A program made the position numbers and the translations under genes. The notes below the pieces were generated by a model. That model was not told the DNA's origin, made no database searches, and saw only the letters and a list, made by a program, of their open reading frames with translations. Below are positions 11,296 to 22,705 of a stretch of DNA of 64,000 nt, in pieces (positions within the stretch are counted from its first letter, which is position 1; every line of letters starts with the position of its first letter). Source of the stretch: Triplophysa rosa (taxonomy: Eukaryota; Chordata; Actinopteri; Cypriniformes; Nemacheilidae); assembly GCF_024868665.1 (NCBI RefSeq), contig NC_079898.1, positions 20,521,948-20,585,947 on the forward strand. Direction: 5' to 3'.

Positions 11296-13227
11296 AGTGC
11301 ACATTGACACAAACTTGAAACTGAACTTGGAAGCTGCAGAATTGAGCTTGCGGTGTTATAATTGTTCAGACGTTGATTGGCAGTGTTGCTTAAAACATGC
11401 TTTGATGATATTTCTCTCTTTTAATCGGAGCACATAGTTTGACAGTGGAGCCCAACCCTTGCCTACAGCCACGCTCTGGAATGCGCTGGAGAAGAGCACA
11501 GCCCTCCGTTGCATCACGAAATGTGTACAGAAACGTCCCACAGCGAGCACCTATGGCCAACAACGACGCATGCTAACTATCGGAGCGGAACGCCAGAGAG
11601 AGGTGAAGATCTGCAAATTTTGTTTTGATAAGGCCGTGTGATCTTGACCTCGAAAACAATTGCTAGAAGAGAAATAAAAACATCAGAGAGTGTTAAATGC
11701 CTTAGATGCCCCAAAGTAGCTCTCCCTCCACCGTGACAAAACTCCACCTTGACAGATCATTTAAAAACACATTAGCAACTTAACATGTCTGAGAAAAAGA
11801 GAAGCTCTGTTGAAACAGTTACCGCACCTTGGATAACGAAAACAATGACTCAAGTATAACTGGTCCAAACATATTCTTTTGTTGTTCTTCCATAACCTCA
11901 CCCCATACTTCGATACAGTCTGTGTTTCAAACTCCATGGTCTTCATTTTGGCAAGTCTTTTGGCAAAGAGGAAGTTTGGATTGCAGAAGCCCATCGCATC
12001 CGGGCCCTCGCAGCACTGGGGCCAATGTCATCGTGGGCCTAAGCCAGAACATTAATTTGTCCCTGCTCACGGGACAACAAAAGAGGTAATAAACATCAGT
12101 ACCCCCAATTCTCTTCTGCTGTCAGTGCAATTACCCACATACCCTTGCCTCTCAAAAGATTTACCCATGACCTCAACGGCTCGTGCCTGAGGTGTTTTTT
12201 TGGGAGACGGGGAGAGGACGGGTTTGTGGGTGTGAGTTTGTGCACGTATTTAAGCCGCTCTCAGAGTGTTCAAAGATTTGCTGAGTCAACAATTATCCTT
12301 CCTATTCATCGGCTGAAGTATCAGAACCGGGTGATAAAAATCTGTCCTCTCTCCAACCCCAAATCACACAGACGGGTAAGAACAAAGCATTGGTACATTT
12401 TCTAGCTGTCTTGTTTTACTAAACATTCATAAGAAAAGAAAAGATAAATTCACCTGCTAATACTAAAGTAGATTCTATTTGAGAACTAAAATGGCCCAAG
12501 TGATTAAGTGTTTGATTAATGTATGTGCTCCCTTAATTTGGATTTTTTCCAGAAAACAAGCAAAAATATATTAAATTTTATATTACCCTATTGGCATAAA
12601 TCTATGTTTTAATCATGAACTAGATAAACAATTTACTTAAAGATATTTTTAAATGAATAATAAAAGAAAAAAAGGCTATAAGGATAGATGGATAGATAGA
12701 TATTTACTGTACAGTGAAAAACAAGACAAACTATTATATAATCCATTTTTGCAGTGTTAAAGGATGTTTAGATCAGTATTTTTATTGATAAGCACATTTT
12801 TACAATGTAGCTTAAAATCATATAAACACCCTGCAAATATATATTTTAAATGCATATGAAATGCTACAAAATGTAACAAAAACATCTGATGTAATAGCAA
12901 AGCTAAGCCAAATGATTTTTGACACTGACGCGTAACAGTGTAACATAACACTTCATCTAAATATCTCATTACTAAAATCTAAACAAAACCTTGAGAAAAA
13001 CCTTCACAACGTCACTACAGACAAGGGTTGTCACGGAAACTAATTAAAAGATGTTATCTTAAATTCAAGATAACCTTGTCAATCATATAATGGCACCGAC
13101 CAATTGCTTATGAAAACAAAAACTGCTGTTGTTTGGAGACCAAGACAAAAGAATAACGGGGAAAAAAAAAAAAATCACAGCAAAAAAAGCTTATGGTAAC
13201 AATTTTGATTTGAAAAAAGACAATATT
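11296..13227. other. Single-copy sequence; possible regulatory block 12000-12400
   Basis: The segment 12000-12400 is GC-balanced and repeat-free (for example GCCAATGTCATCGTGGGCCT). A small GATA/GATG run lies at about 12683-12702. The segment 12440-12660 is AT-rich and contains GAAAACAAGCAAAAATAT, suggesting a degraded copy of the AACAAGCAAAAATATCTGCC repeat seen at 29765. No exon is recognised. Confidence 0.35.
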
Positions 13228-13575
13228 TTAAAGGTCCGGTGTATGAAATTTAGCGGCATCTAGAGCGAGGATACAAAGCACTACGGCGGCTAACACAAAA
13301 CTAAGACGTCGTCACGTTTTCGCTTCTTTGCTGAAGGAGATAACGTATTTTCGAAATGCGCGCTGTAGAGCAGTTTGTCCGTTAAGGGCTTCTGTAGAAA
13401 CAACATGGTGAATTCCATGTAAGGGGACCTGCGGTGTATGTAGATAGAAATATATCATTCTAAGGTAATAAAAACACTATTATGTAAGGTCTACACCTCT
13501 GAAGACATAGTTACGTATATTATATATTGTATTTCTGTCAATAGATCCTCCAAAAAATTACACATTGGACCTTTA
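13228..13575 (+). mobile_element. Family A MITE, complete copy
   Basis: Begins TTAAAGGTCCGGTGT and ends ACACATTGGACCTTTAA, a terminal inverted repeat of about 13-15 bp with few mismatches. Length is about 348 bp. Internal order is GCGGCATCTAGAGCGAGG, AAGACGTCGTCACG, CTGAAGGAGATAACG, TGTAGAAACAACATGGTGAA, TCTGAAGACATAGT and TCAATAGATCCTCC. There is no coding capacity, so it depends on a transposase in trans if it moves at all. This is the most complete member in the window. Confidence 0.85.
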
Positions 13576-15582
13576 AACTGATCAAATGTGTAAAACTGCC
13601 ATTACATTCAGGTCAGAAGAGAACCGTCCCCCTCCTGCTTTGCCTGATTTCTCCCAAAGGTTATTTTTTCACTACTAACCAAAATCCCTGACTGGGTTTG
13701 TTATATTGCATTGTAAACAAGATTTCACTGTTGGGTTGAGTCTGAGAATAGCCACCAGTAATTAAAGAACGGGAACATTGTGCGTGGCTCCCACGGACTA
13801 AAACCGTATGCCAGCCAACTGCTTCTCTTATTGTGTCCTAATCGCAATCGGGCGCTGCATCATTATAACTGCCATACAATAAATATTGTGTGAAGAACAA
13901 AGGAGGATTTTGTTAATGTTTGCATGTTTGACAAGGAAAATATGGGGTGAAATAACAAGAGTATTCTGTGTGAAAAACTAACAAGAGAAAGTGAGTGTGA
14001 GTACTGTGCATTGTGGTAAAGAGGTAATAATCACTGTCCTGGAATCTAAAAAGGTGTTTAAGTTTATATCCTTACTGTCAACATTGTTGGGAGGCTAATC
14101 CTGTCACATGATCATTGTTCATTACTACTGGAAGATCGCTTAATCCTCCTGAGAGCCTGAATGTGCAAACCAGAGAGAGAGAAAATCTGATTTGATGATC
14201 CACAGCAGGTCTTAAGAACCCTGACTAGGACATACCTTCAGACTTCTACCAAGACCACACAGAGGAACAGGCTTTTCATCAAAACACATCGTGAACGATT
14301 GAATTAAGCCTGAAGATATCCAGAGACATGTGCAAGACAGATCCCACAACCAGAATCAACCTTCATTGAAGTGTAAAGTCACATGCATTTCCATATAACA
14401 CAATAATACAAATATAGCAGCAGAGGTAAGCAATGAGCCCAACAAATCACCTCACAACAAAAACCTCATCAAACGTCAAGCACAACGTGCATGGCTGACT
14501 GTCGCCCACTCGAGCCCACCGACACGGCTCACCTGCTATTAATCTAGCCGGAGAAAGCCTCGCTCTCTCACTTTCTGCCCGGGTAAGACGATGCGCTGTG
14601 GGTGGTGGTCTCCTAAGGCCTGTCAGGACAATGGATCAAATGCCAGCGCTGCTCCTTTGAACTATTGTTGCGGTGTCACTCAAAGGCATTATCTGACCCG
14701 CTGCTACCTGGACTGTCAGCAACAGAACCAGGCACTGCTCATTGTAGCAAAAAATCTGCTTGTCTGGTATGTGACATGGGAAATACTTCATTGTGCTTGC
14801 TTGGATTCCCTTAAGAATTGTGAAAAATGTGGATAAGATCACGATTCACGGGCTCTTAGCAAACCGCAGTGCCTGCTAGACAGTTGAAGTAAACGAAGAC
14901 AACAATTTTTGGCGGATTCTCAAAGCGATGAATATACTTTTACAATATTGCAGAAGGGAAGCATCGATTATTTAAGTGTTTGATACGGTATCAGTCGAAA
15001 CAAAAATAGCTCTCCCACTCATAACAAACAAGATATACAAGACAAAACAGCATCACCGCAACAAACCAGGAGCAGAAAACACTATGCCCTCAAGAATATC
15101 GCAAATTTCCTTGGAACTGGGAAAAAGCTGTATTTGATTAGAAATGTAAAAGCAACAGAAACCATGTACACAGTATGTAAAAGATACAAAGAGACAATCA
15201 TCAGGCAGCGAATCTAAAATCATTCCACATTTGGAGTCTGATTCATCTGATGTGCCAGGTATTCTGGTTGGCAGTGCGGGTGAATGAGACTCTGGCACAG
15301 GGGAGGAACTGTTAAGCGCTTGTAAACGTTCTTTCTCAACCAGTTTATGGATGCTGGTGATTTACTGGCGTAACGTAAACCCATTAGCACACACTTTGTG
15401 TCGTGTGAAACAGCGTCTGGCGGCCCTGAGTTAATCTTAAAGGGTCCCCATATCAGAACAATATCTTTAATGCACACTGAGGTAGACATTTCAAACTCAA
15501 AAACACACAACACACAAAAAAATAACAGAATGTGCATATGTACAGTATGTGCACAATAAAAAATGGTGTAAAACTATATTGT
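13576..15582. other. Single-copy sequence, no gene seen
   Basis: Mixed composition. The segment 14460-14720 is GC-richer and could be a regulatory block. Several short open frames lack splice context. No repeat family is recognised. Confidence 0.45.
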
Positions 15583-16377
15583 ATTAAAGTGATACTCCAC
15601 CCAAAAATAAAAATTCTGTCATTATTTACTCCCTCAAGTTGTTCCAAACCTGTATACATTTTGTTGCTCTGTTGAACACAAAGAAAGATATTTGGAAGAA
15701 TGTTAGCAACTGACATTTCTAGGAAATCATTGACTACCATAGGAAAAATTATTGTATCATTTTTTGTGTTCTGTTATACAACAAAATATATTTTGAAGAA
15801 TTTAGGAAAGCAACCCGTTCTAGGGCACCTTTGACTACCATTTAATTTTTCCTACTATGCTAGTCATTTTTCCATATGTGACCCTGGACAACAAAACCAG
15901 TCTTATGGGTCAATTTTTCGAAATTGAGATTTTTACATAATATGAAAGCTGAATAAATAAACTTTCTATAGATATATGAGTTGTTAGAATAGGACAATCT
16001 GGCTGAGATACAACCGTTTAAAACTCTGGAATCTGAGAGCGCAAAAAAAACAAAATATTGAGAAAATTGCCTTTGAAGTTGTTAATCAGGGGCACTGTGG
16101 CAGACCATCCACTCACAAAAATAAAGTTTTTATATATTTAAGGTAGGAAATTTACAAAATATCTTCATGGAACATGATCTTTACTTAATATCCTAATGAT
16201 ATTTGGCATAAAAGAAAAATCGATAATTTTGACCCACACAATGTATTTTTGTCTTTTACTAAAAATGTTCCCGTGCTACTTAAGACTTATCTTAACAAAG
16301 AAACGCATACGGGTTTGGAACAACTTGGGGAGTGGGCAAATTCATGACAGATTTTTTTGGTTGAGTATGCATTTAAT
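15583..16377. repeat. Family B repeat split by an inserted element
   Basis: The left part (15583 to about 15869) runs from TTAAAGTGATACTCCACCC through AAGTTGTTCCAAACCTGTAT to TTTTTCCTACTATGCTAGTC. The right part (about 16300-16377) resumes with GGGTTTGGAACAACTT, TTCATGACAGA and a degraded TGAGTATGCATTTAA end. Joined in order, these match the layout of the copies at 22809 and 32279. The ~430 bp between them belongs to a different family. Confidence 0.8.
15873..16290. mobile_element. GTGACCCTGGACAACAAAACC element nested in family B
   Basis: Begins ATGTGACCCTGGACAACAAA, followed by CTTATGGGTCAATTTTTCG and ATATGAAAGCTGAATAAATA. Near the end it has TCTTCATGGAACATGATCTT, GATATTTGGCATAAAAGAAA and GTGCTACTTAAGACTT. 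I know this as a fish repeat whose right end normally mirrors the left (CCAGGGTCACAT). That terminal repeat is missing here, so the copy is 3'-truncated or deleted. It has no coding capacity. Confidence 0.75.
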
Positions 16378-17090
16378 AGGAACGAATTTTTCCGTTTTAC
16401 CTGCATTTTAGTTTTGCAATATAGCTTTAACAGAAATGTATGTAAAATTAACAGATAATATTGGCAGAAAATAACCAGTATATTATACGTTATCAATTTT
16501 TTTACAGTGTACAATAATGACAATAAAAAGTTAAACAAACTAGAAAATGATTTCTTACCAGCTACAAGCATACTGTGAAATTTGTCAATAACTGATAGGC
16601 TATCCATGTAAAGATAAATCAAATACATCAGAACAATTAAAAAACATTCTTGCAAAATACTTAAGACTTATGTTGTCACCTTATGTTGAATTTCTGAAAT
16701 TGCCATAGTCAGATATTCATAAAAAACACCAAGATACACACCCACCCAGTCCATTGGCTCGTGTACTATGAACGCGTACTAAAAATGAGGTTGAGCGTGT
16801 GACAGTGCAGGATTACGGTATTAAGAGGCTAAAGATGTGTAAGCATCACAGATGGGCCACCATCCAGCTGACACATTAACCCACTGACACGCACCAATCA
16901 GCTTCCAGTACAAAGACACAGAAAATGATTTATCATAAAATTCTGGAGTGATTGTGTTGTGGTATGTAAGGTTAGGGTATGGTATGGTAAATGCTAAATA
17001 GTGATGTGGAATAGCCAATAGCGTTTCATGTGCACATACAGGCAGAATCACAGGCAAAGAGCTTGTAGCCTCTTTGAGATAAAGCTGATT
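16378..17090. other. AT-rich single-copy sequence
   Basis: Nothing recognisable. GC content rises slightly at 16740-17000, where a small TATGGTATGGTAA repeat occurs. No exon or repeat family is seen. Confidence 0.45.
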
Positions 17091-17233
17091 ATAAATGTAC
17101 ATATTACTTTTATCCAAAGCAACTTACATTGCATTATACTATACTTTTTTTTTCTAAGTATGTGCAATCCCTGGGATCGAACCCATGACCTTGGCGTTGC
17201 TAACGCTATGCTCGAACCACTGAGCTACAGGAC
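17091..17233 (-). repeat. tRNA-derived SINE, minus strand
   Basis: On the minus strand the head reads GTCCTGTAGCTCAGTGGTTC (A box) and, ~45 nt later, GGGTTCGATCCCAGGG (B box), the internal RNA polymerase III promoter of a tRNA. It continues to a tail with GTAAGTTGCTTTGGATAAAA. This head-tail combination is typical of teleost tRNA-derived SINEs. There is no 3' acceptor stem or cloverleaf end, so it is not a functional tRNA gene. Confidence 0.85.
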
Positions 17234-17330
17234 AATAAAGGAAAAATGGGTAAACCCCTTCATACATCATACTTCAATATTAAGTAGGTCAAATCACATA
17301 AGAGTTAACAAAAAGCAGACTAGACCATTA

Positions 17331-17439
17331 TAGGCATAGTTTGTCTAAAAAAATGAAAATTCTATTGTTATTTACTTACCCCCATGTCAAACAAACCTTC
17401 AGAATTTTCTTTCTTCTGTGGAGCACAAAAGAAGACATT
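17331..17439. repeat. Family B fragment
   Basis: Contains AAAAAATGAAAATTCTATTG, TTATTTACTTACCCCCATGT and TTTCTTCTGTGGAGCACAAA followed by AGAAGACATT, the first third of family B. The rest of the element is absent. Confidence 0.7.
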
Positions 17440-17747
17440 ACATACTGATGCTACTCTTCTGTTTAAGTAAAGTGAAAAAGAGAACAAATGTAGTTCATAT
17501 AAATTGAAACAGTATATCAACGGGAAATGAAGGTACTGCTTGAACTACTAATGGCAGCACACTGACCTTTGACCTTCCCTCTGTGGTCTTGACCCACTTG
17601 AGGAATTGCTTTGGGGCAAGTCAACATGATTCTTAGGCAGCCCATCTGGAAGCTGCCATAAATCTACTGAGGGATTGAATTGCTCAATTAACACTTACTG
17701 AGTAAAACTATTAGAAAGGCATTAGGAACAGTCTCGTCAATAAGTAA
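17440..17747. other. Single-copy sequence, nothing recognised
   Basis: A short interval between a family B fragment and the 17748 hairpin. It is GC-balanced at 17560-17660, with no exon or repeat. Confidence 0.4.
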
Positions 17748-17894
17748 GGAATAATTGACGACGGGCCGTTCAATTATCGAAAGTTAATGCACACCCCGAG
17801 GTGGTAATGCGGCCACGACGCGAAGCGGAGTGGCCGTTACACCTCGGGTGTGCATTAACTTTCGATAATTGAACGGACCGGAGTCAATTATTCC
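17748..17894. repeat. Near-perfect ~65-bp inverted repeat (hairpin)
   Basis: The left arm (17748-17816) starts GGAATAATTGAC. The right arm (17830-17894) is its reverse complement, ending GTCAATTATTCC. Shared blocks include GTTCAATTATCGAAAGTTAA and TGCACACCC. The ~13-nt loop is GACGCGAAGCGGA. Only a few mismatches and 1-4-nt length differences interrupt the pairing. It abuts the TTATACCACGG element on its right and may be that element's end. Confidence 0.9.
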
Positions 17895-17896
17895 AC

Positions 17897-18693
17897 TTAT
17901 ACCACGGTCACAACACCACAAGACGTTGTTCCGATACCACAAGACGTTGTTACGATGTTTTATCTCAAGACATTTGTATGGTATTTGTCCCGGAATGCTC
18001 TTGCTGGTAGGACTAATTTCTTACGCATCTCATCTGAAGGCGTTGCTTGAGCTGCATATGCAGTTTTCCAAGAGCGAGAGGAAGACAGACAGTGCAGGTG
18101 CACACGCGTTTGCTTCACTGAGAGTGAAAAGACAAGTATCTATATTTGATTTGTTTTCGTCGTATTTAACACCCCTGTCGTATAAGAAAAGTATTAAGAG
18201 AAAAAAGTGACACGGAGGTTTCTGCGCCAGCTGCGGTTCTCGCAGTGGCATAGAAAGCTTCCTGCTGTGTGTTTTAAGTCCCGTTTACCCATTCCACAGA
18301 CGAATTTAACATGTTGTTGTTGTTATTTTTGTGCTTCGTGTTTTATCTTTAACCCGCTGATTGTGTCATGTAGTTTGCCGTTACCTTTGATATATGCTTT
18401 AGTTTTTCATCTGAACAGTGCTCTCGCCATTGTTGTTCAAATGTTCATGCTGTCCATAAATATTAATAGTTATTTCTTCTCAGACAATGGAATTTGCCAG
18501 TCACTTTGTCTGTTGTTAGATACATATTCACTGGCGGACAGTAGGCTAAACTTGGCGAAGTGATATGGAACTGTAATGCGGTCAGCAGACCTGGAACACC
18601 TTCATAGGTGTGCGTTTAACTGAAAAATATTGCACACCCGTCGAACGTTCTTCAGCCAATCAGAATGAAGCATTCAACAGCCCCGTGGTATAA
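17897..18693. mobile_element. Element with TTATACCACGG/CCGTGGTATAA inverted ends
   Basis: TTATACCACGG at 17897-17907 is repeated in perfect inverted form at 18683-18693 (11 bp). Just inside the left end, ACCACAAGACGTTGTT occurs twice in tandem. Near the right end TTGCACACCCGTCGAACGTT echoes the GTGTGCATTAACTTTCG motif of the adjoining hairpin, suggesting both belong to one repeat. A 113-codon open frame at 17869-18210 crosses the left end and does not look like a transposase. The class is unknown. Confidence 0.6.
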
Positions 18694-21062
18694 ATGTCAA
18701 TATTGGTCACAGCCTAGGAATAAAACTATACACGTTATTCAGATGCAATAAGATCTACAAGTAAGACAATTTCAAGAATACAGTATGAAGGCATCCATCT
18801 ATTTATTCTTCATAGTCCATTAATATCCAGTAGCACCCATTATATTCCAAATCCAATACATTTCTTGTTTAATAATTTTGTTAACACGATGTTTCGTATT
18901 TAAAACAATGACCATTTGGCGACTTTGGTGAAGTTCTATCACTAACAATGAACCCAAGTTCATATTAAGTGGCCTCAATTTGCGCTTCCTTTTTCATTGT
19001 CTACAACATGTACTTTCTTAACAGGAAAAGCTTGGGCCTGTAGTGTCTTCCTGTTCTTGAGGAAGGTTTTGTGATTAGACACTGACTCGTCACTTGCGCA
19101 ATTGTTCGACAACAACAGATGTGCAGCGTCGAATCGGTGAATCATGAATGTGCAGTGGTGCTGCAAAGTGCACTTCCTGCTAAACGTCAACGTATTTACA
19201 GCAAAATGCATAGGCCAATGATACCCTTACAGCAAATAATCCTGAAAGTGATGACATACCATCATCAGATGCAATATTCTGTGGTTTAAAAGCATGGGCA
19301 TCTATAGATGACTTAGTAATAATGCTTCTGATATCAACACTCTCAATCGCAACTGCTCAAACCACCAGATCTGCTGCCTCAGTTTTATTGACCATTGTAA
19401 AAATGAAAAATAAGTAAACAAATAAAAATACATATTGTTGTACAATAAAAACTACATAAACATCCTTAGAACAAGATAAATTATTTTCTAAAATAATACA
19501 CTTTCCAAAAGTTTTCTAAAAATCTTTGTTTTTTGTTTGAAGCTTTTTTGTTTTAAGGACGTTTATATTTTTACTGGAAAACAATACAAAACACTTACTA
19601 ATAATCTTTTTAAATGCATCGAATGTACTGATTACTGTATTAAGTCATCCTTGTTTTTTGGAAATCAACAGATCTCATATTTGCGTGCTGGACTCTCATG
19701 ACAGCATTCCACGTGTGAAACTCCTGACGATGACTTCATAGTGTTTCCTAGCAGTAAAGTAAAGCATTGATAAAGCAAAAATGTCTCGGAGGAAAGAACA
19801 TTCACTAAAGTCTTTTCACTGAATGATCTTGGATAGACTTCATTTAGACAATGCTTATTATAAAACAATTTATTAGAAATGTTGTCATTAAATTAGTAAC
19901 CAGATGTACTAGACTCAGTCTAGTCTACCTCTGATAAAGCTTTCTATATCAAACATTCATTCTTGGCCCAGATGAGAATGACTAGACGGATCTCAGAATC
20001 ATCACTTCTGAAAAGCCAACATGCTTTTTTTGGGACTTCCAACATTGTATCCACCCCCAACAGTTGTCTGGAAGCCCAGATTTTCTGAATTTTACAGCGT
20101 AACACAAAAACCTAGAGTATATCACTGAAAACAGCTTATTCACCATTTTACAAGTGTAAATAGTCAACTGACATTTCGGTTTTTAAATAATATTATTTGA
20201 GAAACAGCAGTATTGTTTGGGGGCCAAAAATACCCCCCCCCCCATCATGTCTGGCATGTTCTAGACTATGCCGCTATTATTTTGACTATGTTTCTTGCCT
20301 TTTTAGACTACAAGGGCCAGTCTTCTTTCATTTACCAAAGAAGACAATTGCAGGAAATCAGCTTACTTAGTGAAGGGACTAAGCATGGAATTGGAGTGTG
20401 CATGATGTGTTGATAGCACTGTGTGATGCGTTTCAATTCAAAGGGGTGAACACTTAGTATGGAATTGAGAGATTGCCATTTTTTAATGATTCCCTCAACC
20501 TTTCTTCCTCTGCCAATGTATTGTCCGCCCACAATGCCTCAGTTTCTTGGTACTCAGAGAACTGTAGGGAAAAAAACAAACAACTTAAATGGGTATGCAA
20601 TTTATATTTCCATTGGCTCGTTCTTACAAAAACATTTGTTTGGTCTAGCTCTGATTGAAGGTGCTCATTTATAGAGTTGCTGTGTATAAATAATGAAATA
20701 ATGAACGTTCTGTGCAAACAATTTTAATGGTGTATTATAAGGGATGGAGGAGATGACTCAGAGCTGTTTGTATGGTGGGGCGAAATGAGATGAATGAGTG
20801 CTTTGGGATCATACATACACGGTCTGCCTAGACACTGATGACAAATATGTGGTGGTTTTGGCTTGCCATGGGGGATGTGTGGGTGAAGCCTTGACACAAC
20901 ACTGTCCAGAACTTTTGGATGACCCAGATAGAGCATGACAGGCTGGGACGTCTATTGTGCATTATGTGTTTATGTGTGATGCACTGGAATTCATTAACCA
21001 ATAAAGGCTTGAGGTTTTGGAGAACCCAAAACTTACATGAGTAGGGTCAGTTGGTGGCCTAT
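18694..21062. other. Mostly single-copy; possible MITE relic 19400-19605
   Basis: TATTTTTACTGGAAAACAAT near 19567 resembles the end of the repeat seen at 22706-23215, so 19400-19605 may be an old copy. A C10 run lies at 20232-20241. Otherwise there is no exon or element. Confidence 0.35.
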
Positions 21063-21667
21063 TAAAGGGGAATTTCACCCAAAAATCAACTTAAACATGT
21101 TTAGAGAACTTCCGGCGTCTTCGGAGCACAAATAGAGATATTTAGGTGACATCCGAGAGATTTCCAGGCCTCCTCATAGACATCCTGGTTATAGTTGTTG
21201 TCAAGGTCCAGAAAAGTACTAAAGACATCGTTAAACTGGTCCATCCGTGCATAGTGGCTCAGTTGAATTTTTTTGAAGCGACGAGAATGCTTTACAGTAT
21301 GTGCGAAAAACAAACCAAAATACAGATTTTAATCGATATATTCTCCTCTGTCTTGTCAGTGTATGGCACGCGTTCACGAGAGCACTTCTTCTTCGTCGTC
21401 TTCTTGGACGAGAGTACTTCAAAAGTAGACAGGTTTGTGCGCCGAACGCCGCATGGAGCGTGCCCCTATAGGATGCCGGCGCTCTGACTCACAACGCGGA
21501 AGCGCAACTCTGTGTTTACATGCAGAAGACGAAGAAGTGCTCTCGTGAACGCGTGCCATACACTGACAAGACAGAGGAGAATATATCGATATATTCACAC
21601 GTTTAACATCATGTGGGTGAGTAAAAAAAATCACACAACGTTGATTTTTGGGTGAACTTCCACTTTA
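21063..21667. mobile_element. 605-bp element with 28-bp terminal inverted repeats
   Basis: The left end (21063-21090) starts TAAAGGGGAATTTCACCC and the right end (21640-21667) is its inverse with two mismatches. Both include the shared core TTCACCCAAAAATCAAC, which closely resembles the family B terminus TAGTTCACCCAAAAAT and suggests mobilisation by a related transposase. Inside, 21332-21391 and 21531-21590 form a perfect 60-bp inverted repeat. There is no transposase frame. Confidence 0.85.
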
Positions 21668-21745
21668 AGAGGATCAGAGGAAAGATGAGAAAATCGGGAA
21701 TCACATCATCATCTCTTACTCCCCACTCATTCAATGTCTATCTAA

Positions 21746-22307
21746 AGCAGTGTTCCTCAGTTTTGCTCCTGGAAAACTACAGTACATCACTATACGTTAT
21801 TTACCAGACTTATTTCAACTCATCAGATCTTTAATATAGGCTCAATGTATTATTGTTTTAGCTGGCTAAAAACACTACGGTGGACACAGTTTAATTGATT
21901 AATTTATTGGTAAGCATAGCCTATTAGTCTCTTATGCATTTATGCAATTTAATGTAGCCAGACCAGAGAATGAAGTCCAGAGGATTCCAGCATTCCTAGA
22001 TACATAATTTGCGTTGGGGATTATGCTAATTGTGACTGAGCGTGCATGCACGCCCTGTTTACGAATGATTGGAATTCATTAACACACACATTTTACTATG
22101 AGATCTGACGTTTACGAAGTATTTGTGAATCCGGAGGAAAGTTTTCGGGAAGGTCTGTTTTACGCGCAAATTACTCGAAATGTACTCATATATTTACGAA
22201 TGTTTCATGAATGAGGCCCAAGGTCCTTAATAACAGTCTCAGATTAGTAAAATACCTAAAATGTGCAGTGCTGGGGTTCCTCAAGTGCACACTGAGAAAC
22301 ACTGGAG
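21746..22307. repeat. Degraded inverted-repeat element (AGTGTTCCTCAG ends)
   Basis: The left end AGCAGTGTTCCTCAG with GCTCCTGGAAAACTACAGTA is mirrored at the right by TTCCTCAAGTGCACACTGAG followed by AAACACTGGAG. A sub-segment near 22010-22215, ending ATGAATGAGGCCCA, looks like a fragment of another repeat with AATGAGGCCC ends. Boundaries are approximate. Confidence 0.5.
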
Positions 22308-22705
22308 TAAACTACGAGTCCTGCTTAGATTGTGACAAAGTTTTTCGTGGATGGGCCTGTTATTATAATAAGCCTTGTGGGAGATTTGACCTGACGGCTG
22401 GGATTTCTGGACAAAGGCCTATTTGCTTTTATGCCAAACGATTCTGTTTTTTTTTGCGAAACTAACTATAAAGGTAGTATAATTATACGAAATTGAACAA
22501 TTTTGAAAAAGGGTCGGGCCCGATGACAAGAATGGATATTTTATGTCATTTAACCATCAATGATCAAGAAATTGAGTAAAAACACAGACTTTTTGAAAAA
22601 TCAAGCCTGACAACTACAAATTACAGTTCAGTGTTTTTTGCTTCATCCCTCTGAAAATGTCAACCAGATGCGTGGATGAAGCAATATCATACTATTTCTG
22701 ACATA
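22308..22705. other. Single-copy sequence, nothing recognised
   Basis: Mixed composition with no exon or repeat family visible. Confidence 0.4.

Noticed and set aside
17161..17232. tRNA gene on the minus strand
   Set aside because: A and B boxes are present but there is no 3' acceptor half, and a SINE tail follows; it is a tRNA-derived SINE.
17869..18210. 113-codon ORF as a transposase
   Set aside because: It begins in the hairpin arm, has no catalytic motif and is Lys/Arg/Ser-rich without recognisable structure.
21231..21634. Arg/Ser-rich frames within the 605-bp element
   Set aside because: They follow the inverted repeat on both strands and have no coding signature.
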